Below, one piece after another: positions 26,901 through 35,028 of a DNA stretch of 64,000 nt. The notes under the pieces were generated by a model. That model did no database searches. It was not told the DNA's origin and saw only the letters and a program-made list of their open reading frames with translations. Numbering within the stretch: the first letter of the stretch is position 1; each line of letters opens with the position of its first letter. Origin of the DNA: Bacteroidales bacterium UBA3843 (GTDB taxonomy: Bacteria > Bacteroidota > Bacteroidia > Bacteroidales > Paludibacteraceae); contig DGHR01000003.1 in NCBI GenBank assembly GCA_002392745.1, forward strand, positions 349,066 through 413,065, given 5' to 3'. The position numbers and the translations under genes were made by a program.

Positions 26901-27381
26901 TCAGGAACAGCACCAGCGCTATCAGCACCGCCGCGATAATCATCACGGACACAGGAGGCGTAGCGCCGTCCTGGCTGGTCTCCACCACGCAGTTGCCGCC
27001 GAAACGGTTGCTAATCTGTTTGCCCAGCGATTTCTGGTCCACCGACTTGGGCACATCCAGGTCGAACACCGTATAGGCACTGTCGGTGCTGTAACGGTAA
27101 GTGACACTGTGCACATCGGGATAGGCCTCGAGCAGCGTAGCGATACCCGGCACCTCAGGGGGACGCACCCCCTCGAACATCACATGGACATCCGCACCGG
27201 ACATCTGCGCCGACGAACCGAACTCGGACGTGACAATCTCCAGTCCGCGCTTCATCTGCGAATTGTCTGGCAGATACTTGGTCATATCCGCATTGACATT
27301 GACATGCAGCATCAGTATGCCGCATACCACAGTCAGCAGGACGGTGACAGCCAGTAATATGTAATGTGCACTGCGCTTCAT
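23929..27381 (-). CDS. MMPL-family RND transporter
   Basis: 1150 residues. An N-terminal helix, a periplasmic loop with NVNADMTKYLPDNSQMKRG, then two six-helix MMPL blocks: VMIIAAVLIALVLFLMAQ to LCTFTVMPSLMLLF, and VTLLTILAIFLIVAVTF to MAIVLILTVVPAVLVAL. A very long second periplasmic loop (about 500 residues, Pro/Ala/Thr-rich around 560-640) separates them. The family uses the proton gradient to export lipids or hydrophobic compounds. GC-rich, core-like codon use. It starts 3 bases after the pseudouridine synthase stop, so the two may be co-transcribed. Substrate unknown. Confidence 0.88.
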   Translation of the reverse strand: MKRSAHYILLAVTVLLTVVCGILMLHVNVNADMTKYLPDNSQMKRGLEIVTSEFGSSAQMSGADVHVMFEGVRPPEVPGIATLLEAYPDVHSVTYRYSTDSAYTVFDLDVPKSVDQKSLGKQISNRFGGNCVVETSQDGATPPVSVMIIAAVLIALVLFLMAQSWFEPVVVLISTGMAIVLNMGTNALLPSVSITTNFIGSILQAVLSLDYCIVLLNRYRQEQDEHTDRRTAILAANRALRKAAPSILSSALTTIVGLLMLCFMRLKIGADMGIVLAKGVACSLLCTFTVMPSLMLLFRRTINHSQKRVFVPPTDGMARFATSHKVTMAIFAVVLFFASWFLSRRTTIFFSAQAESRIEKVFPSPNPFVLVYDTHDEDSVLMFVDTLMAQPGIQTIISYPTLMSQRLMPADMTSHIRTLTTTFADMMPAGAASMPPEAMDMLSPDIIRLAYFMRTYPDTVIRLEFPDLVRFMHDDCVRNPLFAGYIDDEMREQLDMLMSMMNRPEEEAAPVAETSGPSRSKTPSPASRDTSSKPAATRDTTTGTPAVPVARDSAAEPPLTNALSSPDMAALPASEPLPVPAVSEPERIALVPFIETLNTTHTSPVTIEMRKLTDTMALRLPMAVNEMAAFIGSTPIQTRLVYGYAPGKVKQLTPLQYVHLLTDDLFQRKGLAGMISDEQRTMLGQRARLMDLANANASLTPAEMNTMLHAFGIDEFTDSQLLALSQANQPETESASAAPSAAPATPSPIITDSIASMLRTISALQDSLARSRMAREEKEKAGVLVKSSSEQPVVAASHKPSREDQQAELFTELMFGEQAYTSAQMAKHLAQLMQLSGVKSAPVTPSQMSLLYTYYAAAHSACDTMRMGLDALLAYACDTLVYDPRLEEFVPDSVRTQAGSIHAQIKSGIGQLRQPDHSLLVLLTTLPPESAETYAFVDTLTALADAHLPGEHYYVGESVMYAEMRGGFDHEMNVVTLLTILAIFLIVAVTFRSLVVPTILVVTVMTAFYVNVVVAGLVSGRMLYLAYLIVQAILMGATIDYGILFANYYREFRRTMTQYDAAAAAYRGSIRTILTSGLIMVLGPGVMALLIDDLMISNIVGCLAVGAFMAIVLILTVVPAVLVALDKWVVYGKKNRYSAPPEDIDCPVEE

Positions 27382-27384
27382 TGG

Positions 27385-28491
27385 TTATTCAAAAGCCCCC
27401 ATATGGAGCATAGCCACCTCTTTGGGAGTCAGGAAACGCCATTTGCCGCGGCCTACGTTTTTCTTGGTCAGGCCGGCAAACGATACACGGTCAAGCGAAA
27501 CGACCTTGTATCCCACTTTCTCAAAGATACGGCGGACAACACGGTTCTGGCCGGAGTGAATCTCCAGACCTATATGACGGCGGTCGTCCTTGGGGAACTC
27601 CAGAGCGTCGGGGATGACGCGTTCGTCATCCAGCACCACACCGGCGCGGATGATAGCCTCGTCCACCTCGTCCAGGTCATGGTCAAGTGTGGCGGCATAG
27701 ATTTTCTTCTTGTTGAACTTAGGATGGGTCAGCCGTGCCGCCAGGTCGCCGTCGTTGGTCAGCAGCAATACACCCGTGGTGTTGCGGTCGAGCCGGCCAA
27801 CAGGATAGATGCGCTCGGCGCAGGCATTGCGCACGATGTCGATGACGGTGTTACGCTCCTGCGGGTCATCGGTGGTGGTAACCGTGTTCTTGGGTTTGTT
27901 CAGCAGGATATAGACCTTGCGCTCGCGGCGGACGGGTTGGTCATGAAAACGAACCTCGTCGGTAGGCAGCACCTTCGCTCCCAGCGAATCGACCACCTGT
28001 CCGTTGACGGTAATCACGCCGGCCTGGATAAAATCATCCGCCTCGCGACGCGAACAGATACCGGCATTGGCCAGGTATTTATTGAGTCGCATGGGTTTGG
28101 TCAGGTCCTCGTGTTCACGCTGATAGGTCTGGCGCTTGCGCTCGGAATAGACCGAGTCGTTGTGCTTGAACGGACGTGATGCCGGACGGCGGAAAGAGGA
28201 ATGTTCTGTTGAACGGGAAACCGACTGCCCCTCCCGCTGGAAACGGGGACGCGGCTCGTCGGTCGAACGGAAACGGGGGCGGCTGTCACGACCGGTCTCA
28301 TCCTCTCGATGAAAACGCGGACGCTGCTGACCGGTGCGCTGAAAACGCGGGCGGGCGCCTCCCTCATTGCGGGAGGAACCGGAATGACGGTCCTCGCCGT
28401 TGTTGTTGAAATGGTTGTTGTACATAGCATCTTTGCGTGCTCCCGCACGCGTGTACCTTAAAAATAATTTATATAATTTATTGTGCGACAA
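27385..28491 (-). CDS. Ribosomal large-subunit pseudouridine synthase, RsuA/RluB type
   Basis: 368 residues. After a 110-residue Arg/Gln/Ser-rich, low-complexity N-terminal extension comes an S4 domain (MRLNKYLANAGICSRREADD), then the synthase domain with the catalytic aspartate in YPVGRLDRNTTGVLLLTNDG, and HSGQNRVVRRIFEKVGY. RsuA-type enzymes make one pseudouridine in 16S or 23S rRNA. The basic extension, common in Bacteroidota homologues, may help bind RNA. The start may be Met23 (MYNNHFNNNG) at 28425. Confidence 0.86.
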   Translation of the reverse strand: MSHNKLYKLFLRYTRAGARKDAMYNNHFNNNGEDRHSGSSRNEGGARPRFQRTGQQRPRFHREDETGRDSRPRFRSTDEPRPRFQREGQSVSRSTEHSSFRRPASRPFKHNDSVYSERKRQTYQREHEDLTKPMRLNKYLANAGICSRREADDFIQAGVITVNGQVVDSLGAKVLPTDEVRFHDQPVRRERKVYILLNKPKNTVTTTDDPQERNTVIDIVRNACAERIYPVGRLDRNTTGVLLLTNDGDLAARLTHPKFNKKKIYAATLDHDLDEVDEAIIRAGVVLDDERVIPDALEFPKDDRRHIGLEIHSGQNRVVRRIFEKVGYKVVSLDRVSFAGLTKKNVGRGKWRFLTPKEVAMLHMGAFE

Positions 28492-28519
28492 AGGCTCTGA
28501 GTCATCCGACCCAGAGCCT
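28492..28519 (-). terminator. Hairpin terminator after rpmF
   Basis: An 8-bp perfect stem AGGCTCTG / CAGAGCCT with a 12-base loop, just downstream of the rpmF stop; on the minus strand it is followed by TTTGTCGC. The U-run is short, so termination may be partial and allow read-through to the pseudouridine synthase gene. Confidence 0.55.
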
Positions 28520-28540
28520 GTCCTTCACACCTATAGCTGA

Positions 28541-28726
28541 TTAAGCCTCGGCTGCCTGCTCGATAGCCAGTTTACCACGATAGTAACCGCAGCTGGGGCA
28601 AACAGTGTGGTAGATGTACATTGCGCCGCAGTTAGGGCATACGGCCAATGTAGGAGCCTTGACTACGTCATGCGTACGACGTTTGGCTTGACGGGTGTGT
28701 GATTGACGTCTTTTAGGATGTGCCAT
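28541..28726 (-). CDS. rpmF: 50S ribosomal protein L32
   Basis: 61 residues from the preferred start MAHPKRRQSHTRQAKRRTHD at 28726; an open extension to 28747 exists but L32 proteins begin at this Met-Ala-His/Val-Pro. The zinc-ribbon pairs are CPNCG and CPSCG. It binds 23S rRNA in the large subunit. The arrangement yceD-rpmF is the common bacterial order. Confidence 0.95.
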   Translation of the reverse strand: MAHPKRRQSHTRQAKRRTHDVVKAPTLAVCPNCGAMYIYHTVCPSCGYYRGKLAIEQAAEA

Positions 28727-28747
28727 TTCGCGCTGGCTAAGGCTCAA

Positions 28748-28906
28748 TACGATTCGCGACCTCGTCGCTCATGAGAATTTTCGCCTTGCCCTCGCTCTTA
28801 GCTCGGAATATCGTTTCACTAGCATTCCTCGCTAGGTTTGAGGACGCCTCCTAGCCAGTAAGGAGGGATTAATTATTGTACAATACGTTATTATTCTATA
28901 TCACTA
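28748..28906 (-). other. yceD-rpmF spacer with hairpins
   Basis: About 160 bases without a gene. On the minus strand it holds CCTCC-TTACTGGCTA-GGAGG and CTAGC-GAGGA-ATGCTAG stems. Could be a leader or processing site for the rpmF message; no known motif recognised. Confidence 0.3.
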
Positions 28907-29365
28907 TCAATTTTCGGGATCCGGCTCGTCGCATAGGTGGGATTGGAGGAGAAGATCCATTTGCGGGTTGCAACCACCTTCAGGGTGACAGTGGACAAGC
29001 GGGATATTGACACTGACTATCTCATAGGTGAGCCAGGATAAATCCAAAGTACGATTGGACGATTTACGATGTACGGTTTCTTCGTCCTCCTCGTCTTCCG
29101 AGAAAATCACTTGCTCATCATCTATTTCAAGGGGCATCGGGTCGAGGCACCTATCGCACACAACAAAGACAGTTCCACGAACCGCTATGTTGAGCTGATA
29201 GTCCTCCTCCCGGAGATTTAGCGTCACTTTGCCAACCACCTCTCCGCGCAGGATTTCCGACTTCTCGAGAGAAGCAAAAAAATCATCATTCAGCTGAATA
29301 TCAAACGAATGCGTGCCTATTGGCAGGCGCGATAAATCGATGATATTGTGATTGGTTTCGCTCAT
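28907..29365 (-). CDS. yceD: YceD/DUF177 family protein
   Basis: 152 residues from ATG 29365 (MSETNHNIIDLSRLPIGTHS). The longer open frame to 29491 is rejected because the promoter -7 box lies at 29383-29390. Family hallmarks are a CDRCLDPM pair and an acidic EDEEDEET stretch, with a second Cys/His cluster HCHPEGGCNP. YceD proteins affect 23S rRNA processing and precede rpmF in many genomes, as here. Confidence 0.85.
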   Translation of the reverse strand: MSETNHNIIDLSRLPIGTHSFDIQLNDDFFASLEKSEILRGEVVGKVTLNLREEDYQLNIAVRGTVFVVCDRCLDPMPLEIDDEQVIFSEDEEDEETVHRKSSNRTLDLSWLTYEIVSVNIPLVHCHPEGGCNPQMDLLLQSHLCDEPDPEN

Positions 29366-29382
29366 GGGCGCAAAATCGGGTG

Positions 29383-29414
29383 CAAAGGTACTGCTTTTTT
29401 TTGAATTGACCAAA
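29383..29414 (-). promoter_or_regulatory. Promoter of yceD-rpmF
   Basis: TTTG (29414-29411), 20 bases, TACCTTTG (29390-29383). The start point would fall about 10 bases before the ATG at 29365, giving a very short leader. Confidence 0.75.
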
Positions 29415-29456
29415 TTTTTTGCGTACTTTTTTTTGCAAAAATAAATCAGAAGGGTT

Positions 29457-30500
29457 TTAGCAGCTCTCGAACTGGCGCAGGAAGCGGACATCGTTCTCCG
29501 AGAAGAGGCGGAGGTCCTTCACGCGATATTTGAGGTTGGTGATACGCTCCACACCCATGCCGAAGGCATAGCCGCTATAGACCTTGCTGTCGATACCGCA
29601 CGACTCCAGCACATTCGGGTCCACCATGCCGCAACCGAGGATCTCTACCCAGCCCGTTCCCTTGCAGAACGAGCAGCCTTTGCCGCCGCATATATTGCAA
29701 CTGATATCCATCTCGGCAGACGGTTCCGTGAACGGGAAATAGGACGGACGGAGACGAATCTTGGTCTCCGAGCCGAACATCTCCTTGGAGAAATAGAGCA
29801 ACGCCTCTCTGAGGTCAGCGAAACTGACGTTCTTGTCCACATACAGTCCCTCCACCTGATGGAAGAAGCAGTGCGCACGGGCTGAGATGGCCTCGTTGCG
29901 ATAGACGCGACCCGGACAGAGCACGCGAATCGGAGGCTTCTGGCTGGTCATAACACGCGTCTGCACAGACGAGGTATGCGAGCGAAGCAGTATATCCGTG
30001 GGTTTCTGCACTCCCGGCTCCTTCTCGATGAAGAACGTGTCCTGCATGTCGCGCGCAGGGTGTTCGGGCGCGAAGTTGAGCATGCTGTACACATGTTTGT
30101 CATCCTCCACTTCCGGTCCCTCCGCCACGGTAAAACCGATGCGGGAGAAGATATCGATAATCTCTTCGCGCACCAGCGAAAGCGGGTGGCGCGTACCCAA
30201 CTGGATAGGATCCGGCGTACGGGTCAAATCCAGTTTGTCGCCTGCCGCCTGACAGCTGTCAGAGATCTGCTCACGCATGGTGTTGATGCGGGTCTCCGTC
30301 TCCTGACGAAGCTGGTTGAGCATCTGACCAATCTCGCGTTTCTGGTCGGAAGGTACATTGCGGAACTCGTTGAATAGCGCAGTGATTTCGCCCTTTTTAC
30401 TCAGATATTTGATACGCAACGCCTCCAGTTCCTCGGCGTTTGATGCCTGAAGATTCTGAACCTGCGTCATTAGGGATTGTATAGTATCTTTTAATGCCAT
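29457..30500 (-). CDS. pheS: Phenylalanine--tRNA ligase alpha subunit
   Basis: 347 residues from ATG 30500 (MALKDTIQSLMTQVQNLQAS); a longer open frame to 30617 overlaps the promoter and is rejected. N-terminal coiled coil binds tRNA-Phe; class II catalytic core has motif 2 region AHCFFHQVEGLYVDK and motif 3 GMGVERI. It charges tRNA-Phe with phenylalanine as an (alpha-beta)2 tetramer. pheT is not in the window. A CNICGGKGCSFCKGTGW zinc-like insert is present, as in other Bacteroidota PheS. Confidence 0.95.
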   Translation of the reverse strand: MALKDTIQSLMTQVQNLQASNAEELEALRIKYLSKKGEITALFNEFRNVPSDQKREIGQMLNQLRQETETRINTMREQISDSCQAAGDKLDLTRTPDPIQLGTRHPLSLVREEIIDIFSRIGFTVAEGPEVEDDKHVYSMLNFAPEHPARDMQDTFFIEKEPGVQKPTDILLRSHTSSVQTRVMTSQKPPIRVLCPGRVYRNEAISARAHCFFHQVEGLYVDKNVSFADLREALLYFSKEMFGSETKIRLRPSYFPFTEPSAEMDISCNICGGKGCSFCKGTGWVEILGCGMVDPNVLESCGIDSKVYSGYAFGMGVERITNLKYRVKDLRLFSENDVRFLRQFESC

Positions 30501-30526
30501 AGTAGGGTTAATTTCAAAAAATCGTA

Positions 30527-30557
30527 CAAAGGTACTGCTTTTTTTTGAATTACGCAA
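30527..30557 (-). promoter_or_regulatory. Promoter of pheS
   Basis: TTG (30557-30555), 20 bases, TACCTTTG (30534-30527). The stretch around the -7 box is nearly the same as at the yceD promoter, including the A-run spacer and AGCAGTACCTTTG. Confidence 0.75.
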
Positions 30558-30559
30558 GC

Positions 30560-30892
30560 CTGCAAGCATTTTTCCTAAAAAAACGTACCCGGCGGCGCAG
30601 TTATCGCAGGGAAACAATCCGGGGTTGTTCCCTACCCGAACCTACTGCCGCAAGGAGAAGCATGAAGGGACAGAAAGTTTACTTTTATTAAGATTTGCCG
30701 AAAACGCCTTCCGCCGGCGAACTTATTATATATTCCTGATTTTCAGCATTTTTCAAAATTGTTATCGGAGGCAAATCGGAGTCTTGTCGAAGGCGTATCG
30801 AAGGTATTACCGATGCAACACCTGTGTATTCCGATTCGCAAAGTTTACGATTATTAAGATTATGTTCATTCTGTTCCGCGCACAGACGCGCA
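30560..30892. other. Gene-free divergent region between pheS and glyA
   Basis: No supported gene. It holds a 22-bp imperfect direct repeat AAAGTTTAC(NN)TTATTAAGATT at 30674-30695 and 30840-30861, and an imperfect GGGAAACAA / TTGTTCCC stem near 30610-30633. Function unknown. Confidence 0.5.
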
Positions 30893-30924
30893 TTTGCATG
30901 TTTCAGAAAAAAGTAGTAAATTTG
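30893..30924 (+). promoter_or_regulatory. Promoter of glyA
   Basis: TTTG (30893-30896), 20 bases, TAAATTTG (30917-30924), about 30 bases before the glyA start at 30954. Confidence 0.8.
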
Positions 30925-30953
30925 CGGCACGATTAACCAAAAATGAAAATAGT

Positions 30954-32234
30954 ATGAACCGAGACAATGAGGTTTTTAACGTTATCCGCCGTGAGCGCGA
31001 GCGTCAGATGAAAGGCATCGAATTGATAGCCAGTGAGAATTTCGTAAGCGACCAGGTGATGGAAGCCATGGGCAGTGTGCTGACCAACAAATACGCCGAG
31101 GGTTATCCCGGCCACCGCTATTACGGCGGTTGCGAGGTGGTGGATATCGCGGAAAACATCGCACGCGACAGGCTGAAACAGCTGTATGGAGCCGAGTACG
31201 TAAACGTACAACCCCACTCCGGCGCACAAGCCAACATGGCGGTCTTCATGGCATGTCTGAAGGCCGGCGACACCTTCATGGGGCTGAACCTCAGCCACGG
31301 TGGCCACCTGAGCCACGGTTCGGCAGTCAATTTCTCGGGACTGATGTTCAACGCCATCGGATATGACCTGAACGAAGAGACGGGGCGCGTGGATTACGAC
31401 GACCTGGAGATGAAAGCGCGCACCCACAGACCGAAACTGATTATCGCAGGCGCAAGTGCCTACAGCCGTGAATGGGACTACGCACGTATCCGCCGTGTGG
31501 CGGATGAGGTTGGCGCTATTTTCATGGTGGACATGGCGCACCCGGCAGGACTGATTGCCGCCGGATTGCTGGACAACCCGCTCCGGTATGCGCATATCGT
31601 CACCAGCACCACCCATAAGACACTGCGCGGACCGCGCGGAGGCGTTATTCTGATGGGGAAAGATTTTGACAACCCGTGGGGCAAGACCACTCCGAAGGGC
31701 GAAATCAAGAAGATGAGCGCCCTGCTCGACTCCGCCGTCTTCCCGGGCACACAAGGCGGGCCGTTGGAGCACGTGATAGCCGCCAAAGCCGTAGCCTTCG
31801 GCGAGGCGCTGACGGAGGATTTCAAGGTGTACCAGCGTCAGGTGAAAAAGAACGCCGCCGTGATGGCACAGGCGTTTATCGACAAAGGCTACAAAGTGAT
31901 TTCAGGCGGTACGGACAACCACTCGATGCTGATTGACCTGCGCACCAAATATCCGGAATTGACCGGCAAAGTGGCGGAACAGGCGCTGGTGAGCGCAGAC
32001 ATCACAACCAACAAGAACATGGTGCCCTTCGACAGCCGCTCGGCGTTCCAGACATCCGGACTGCGCTTCGGCACACCGGCCATCACCACCCGAGGCCTGA
32101 AAGAGGACCGGATGGGATGGATTGTGGAACTGATTGACCGCGTGCTGCAAGACCCGGCGAACGACACGGTAATAGCCGCGGTTCGCGAAGAAGTGAACCG
32201 CGAGATGACTCAGCATCCGTTGTTTGCCTGGTAA
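30954..32234 (+). CDS. glyA: Serine hydroxymethyltransferase
   Basis: 426 residues from ATG 30954 (MNRDNEVFNVIRRERERQ); the open frame begins at 30894 but the promoter -7 box is at 30917. Typical motifs are GIELIASENFVSDQV, HGGHLSHG and the PLP lysine in TSTTHKTLRGPRGG. It converts serine and tetrahydrofolate to glycine and methylene-tetrahydrofolate, feeding one-carbon metabolism. Only housekeeping gene here on the plus strand apart from the DUF4837 gene. Confidence 0.96.
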   Translation: MNRDNEVFNVIRRERERQMKGIELIASENFVSDQVMEAMGSVLTNKYAEGYPGHRYYGGCEVVDIAENIARDRLKQLYGAEYVNVQPHSGAQANMAVFMACLKAGDTFMGLNLSHGGHLSHGSAVNFSGLMFNAIGYDLNEETGRVDYDDLEMKARTHRPKLIIAGASAYSREWDYARIRRVADEVGAIFMVDMAHPAGLIAAGLLDNPLRYAHIVTSTTHKTLRGPRGGVILMGKDFDNPWGKTTPKGEIKKMSALLDSAVFPGTQGGPLEHVIAAKAVAFGEALTEDFKVYQRQVKKNAAVMAQAFIDKGYKVISGGTDNHSMLIDLRTKYPELTGKVAEQALVSADITTNKNMVPFDSRSAFQTSGLRFGTPAITTRGLKEDRMGWIVELIDRVLQDPANDTVIAAVREEVNREMTQHPLFAW

Positions 32235-32243
32235 ATACAGTTA

Positions 32244-33101
32244 TCAGGAGTGTTTATGCTTGCGCAGGCGATTGGGCGTAAAGCCGGTATGCTTCTTGGT
32301 GTACTGGCAGAAGAAGCTGGCATTGGGGAATCCCATCTCTAACGCCACGTCGCGGATAGGTGCCGTGGATGAGCGCAAGCGTTGCTTGATCTCGCTGACG
32401 GTGATATCCGCTATCCAGTCGCTCGCCGATTTGCCGCTGCGTGCCTTGCTGATTTCCGACAGATATTTGGGAGTAATACCCAACTGGGCCGCAAACCATT
32501 GCACTTCGCGTTGGTAGGGGTTCTGCTGGAGCAGATGCATAAACTCGCTGAAGGTGTAATCGCTCTGGTTGGTAGAACTGCGATTCTGTCCGACAGAAGG
32601 AATCAGCATACGGTCCAGATAATTGAGCATCTCCATAGTAGCCGCACGGGCTATGGACATCAGTATCTGGCGGCGGTTGTCACGCTGACGGTCCCGCAAC
32701 TGCAGACTCAGCAGTTGGAAATAAGCCCGGCAATACTCGATGGATACGGACGAGAGGTGGAACACAGGATTGGAACGCAGATATTCCAGTTTCTCATACC
32801 AACGGGGTTCGATACGCATATGGTCCAGTATCAGCTCTTCGAATACGGTTTCCGCTACGGTCAGCTGACGGAAACGGTAATCCGCGGAATACTCATACGG
32901 CCCCAGTTGGGCACCGAATGTCGGAATGCGGACAAACAGGTCGTTCGGGCCGATACGGATAGTCCGGCCGTTAAGCACGACATCAATATGCCCCGCTTCG
33001 CACAAAATCATGGTCATAGACGTAGTAGAACGTGTTTCACGGCATTCGCGGAAGCCCTCCACATCATCCGTCAGGAAAATAGAATCAGTGTACAATGTCA
33101 T
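32244..33101 (-). CDS. AraC-family transcriptional regulator
   Basis: 285 residues. N-terminal cupin-like sensing domain (LCEAGHIDVVLNGRTIRIGP) and C-terminal double helix-turn-helix with AAQLGITPKYLSEISK and IRDVALEMGFPNASFFCQYTKKHTGFTP, the AraC consensus. It likely controls nearby or distant genes in response to an unknown ligand. It ends 9 bases from the glyA stop in convergent orientation. Confidence 0.9.
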   Translation of the reverse strand: MTLYTDSIFLTDDVEGFRECRETRSTTSMTMILCEAGHIDVVLNGRTIRIGPNDLFVRIPTFGAQLGPYEYSADYRFRQLTVAETVFEELILDHMRIEPRWYEKLEYLRSNPVFHLSSVSIEYCRAYFQLLSLQLRDRQRDNRRQILMSIARAATMEMLNYLDRMLIPSVGQNRSSTNQSDYTFSEFMHLLQQNPYQREVQWFAAQLGITPKYLSEISKARSGKSASDWIADITVSEIKQRLRSSTAPIRDVALEMGFPNASFFCQYTKKHTGFTPNRLRKHKHS

Positions 33102-33163
33102 AAGTGGTTGGATTTGGGTAAGCAGAATTTATGTTTTAGTTGTGATTGTGCATGATTTGCGAG

Positions 33164-33195
33164 CAAAAGTACAATAAATTTCCCAAACCTGCAAA
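33164..33195 (-). promoter_or_regulatory. Promoter of the AraC regulator
   Basis: TTTG (33195-33192), 20 bases, TACTTTTG (33171-33164). Back-to-back with the promoter at 33210, so regulator and lipoprotein gene share a 16-bp core between -33 boxes. Confidence 0.7.
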
Positions 33196-33209
33196 TAATT
33201 TACGTATTT

Positions 33210-33241
33210 TTTGCAAATTTAAAGAAAAATCGCTAACTTTG
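33210..33241 (+). promoter_or_regulatory. Promoter of the DUF4837 gene
   Basis: TTTG (33210-33213), 20 bases, TAACTTTG (33234-33241), 20 bases before the ATG at 33262. Confidence 0.8.
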
Positions 33242-33261
33242 CACCCAAAATCAATAGTAAT

Positions 33262-34383
33262 ATGAAAAAAATGTTGTATTTTGCGCTGGTAGCGCTGGTC
33301 ATGATGAGTTGTGGTAAAAGCGGCGGACGGATGCTGACTTCGGCCACCGGAACTATCTATGAATGTCTGGTTGTGATGCCCGACCGGCCGCTGGATGCGG
33401 CGCAACGGGAACTGATTGCGCACTCCCTGACGCCTACAGGCAGCGCCTATGCCGAACCCGTCAACACCACATACGACATGGTGCGCGCCACGCTGGCTGC
33501 CGACATGCCGTGCATGCCACAGATGGAGCCCTATCTGAAACTGTCGCAGGTGAATATATCCCTCTTCGACGACTACCTCAAGCCTACACGCAACATCCTG
33601 ATTATAGATGTCAACCGCGACAAATACACCGGTCTGAAGGTACAGCGCAGCCGCAACGTATGGGCGAAGCCGCAGGCTGTCTTCCGCATCCAGGCACCCA
33701 ATGACGAGACCGTGGTGAGCTACTGGATGGAGCATGGCACGGAGGTTAGGGATTGGTTCGTTCGCGAAGAGATGAACCGTCAAATCAGTTTCTCGCGCGC
33801 CAATACCAACAAGGAAGCGCGTGCGCGGCTGCAACAGCAGGGCTACGACATGCTGATTCCCGAGGACTATATGCTCATCATGGATACCGCCATCGCCATA
33901 AATGACCAAATGACAAATGGTCAAATGACAAATGTCTTGTGGTGCTGCAACAACAAGGGCCCCATGCGCCGCGACATACTCGTTTACAGCTATCCCTACA
34001 CCGCGCAGGAGCAGTTCAGCCATGAGTCGATATGCGCCATGCGGGACGCCGTCATGGGACGGTTGGTATCCGCACAGGTCGAAGGTAGCCATATGGGCAC
34101 GGAATACCGCTATTTCCCGCCCGTCTCGCGCCAGGTGAAAGCACTGAACGACTCCACCGGCGGTTTCTATGCCGTCGAGACACGCGGGCTATGGAAAATA
34201 CTGGACGGAGAAGCCATGGGCGGACCGTATGTCAGCCTGACACGTCTGGACCAGGTGAACGGCCGCGTTGTGACGGCCGAGACTTTCCTCTTCGCCAGCG
34301 GACAGAAGAAACGCAATGCGTTGCGCCAGGCGGAAGCGATACTCTATTCGTTGGAGATGCCTAACGAACGCCAGCGCAGATAA
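33262..34383 (+). CDS. DUF4837 family lipoprotein
   Basis: 373 residues. Signal peptide with lipobox (ALVALVMMSCGKSGG), so it is a lipoprotein. SATGTIYECLVVMPDRPLD and the two-repeat architecture match DUF4837, a Bacteroidota-specific family of unknown function. A 15-bp in-frame direct repeat (CAAATGACAAATG at 33907 and 33922) encodes DQMTNGQMTN in a surface loop. The 3' end overlaps the convergent pnuC gene by 40 bases. Confidence 0.82.
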   Translation: MKKMLYFALVALVMMSCGKSGGRMLTSATGTIYECLVVMPDRPLDAAQRELIAHSLTPTGSAYAEPVNTTYDMVRATLAADMPCMPQMEPYLKLSQVNISLFDDYLKPTRNILIIDVNRDKYTGLKVQRSRNVWAKPQAVFRIQAPNDETVVSYWMEHGTEVRDWFVREEMNRQISFSRANTNKEARARLQQQGYDMLIPEDYMLIMDTAIAINDQMTNGQMTNVLWCCNNKGPMRRDILVYSYPYTAQEQFSHESICAMRDAVMGRLVSAQVEGSHMGTEYRYFPPVSRQVKALNDSTGGFYAVETRGLWKILDGEAMGGPYVSLTRLDQVNGRVVTAETFLFASGQKKRNALRQAEAILYSLEMPNERQRR

Positions 34384-35006
34384 CCAAAGACGCAGTTGCA
34401 ACACCAGAACGCATACTGCGCCGTCATGCAATAGTCGCCCACGTATATCCACATGACGACAGAGGTCAGATCGACCGCCATCCACAGGAACCATTGGTCG
34501 GTAAAGGCCAGAACCATCAGCACCTGGGCTACCAGTGCCATGACTGTAGTGAACGCGTCCAGATACGGCGTGGGGTCATCGGTATAGTGCGCCATGAGCC
34601 ATCCTGCCCCACCCGACACCAGCACCGCCACCAGCACAATGAGCAGCAGCATCCGCCACGACAGACGACGGGTGCGGATACGGTTTTCGTTCGCCGGGTT
34701 CATACGGCGGCGCCATACATACACGCCGTAAATCATCGTCAGGAAATAATAGATGTTGATAGCCTCCTCGCCGTACAAGTGCGCGCGCATACATAAATAG
34801 GTGTAGGTCAGCACCTGGGCGAAACCGAAAACGTATGTGAATATACTGCCCTGCGCCATCAGGCATACCGAACACACGCCCAGACAGCCGCTGAGCAGGG
34901 ACAGCCATCCGCCGCCGGTAATCATGAACGTGACGACTTGTATCAGCAGTCCCACGGCCATGAACGTCCGGTCGAACCATTTGCTATGCAACATATCGCT
35001 GGGCAC
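34344..35006 (-). CDS. pnuC: Nicotinamide riboside transporter PnuC
   Basis: 220 residues, about seven transmembrane helices. Family motifs INIYYFLTMIYGVYVWRRR, QWFLWMAVDLTSVVMWIY and the tail FGYLRWRSLG match PnuC, a facilitator that imports nicotinamide riboside, which is trapped inside the cell by phosphorylation. The start may be Met5 (MLHSKWFDR). No thiamine-related gene is adjacent, so a nicotinamide rather than thiamine-type (PnuT) substrate is only the default guess. Confidence 0.86.
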   Translation of the reverse strand: MPSDMLHSKWFDRTFMAVGLLIQVVTFMITGGGWLSLLSGCLGVCSVCLMAQGSIFTYVFGFAQVLTYTYLCMRAHLYGEEAINIYYFLTMIYGVYVWRRRMNPANENRIRTRRLSWRMLLLIVLVAVLVSGGAGWLMAHYTDDPTPYLDAFTTVMALVAQVLMVLAFTDQWFLWMAVDLTSVVMWIYVGDYCMTAQYAFWCCNCVFGYLRWRSLGISNE

Positions 35007-35028
35007 GTGTATTTTCCTTGATGAGAAC

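Noticed and set aside
30933..31772. 279-codon minus-strand open frame over glyA
   Set aside because: Antisense shadow of a clear serine hydroxymethyltransferase gene with promoter.
33136..34092. 318-codon minus-strand open frame
   Set aside because: Shadow of the DUF4837 lipoprotein gene, which has its own promoter and lipobox.
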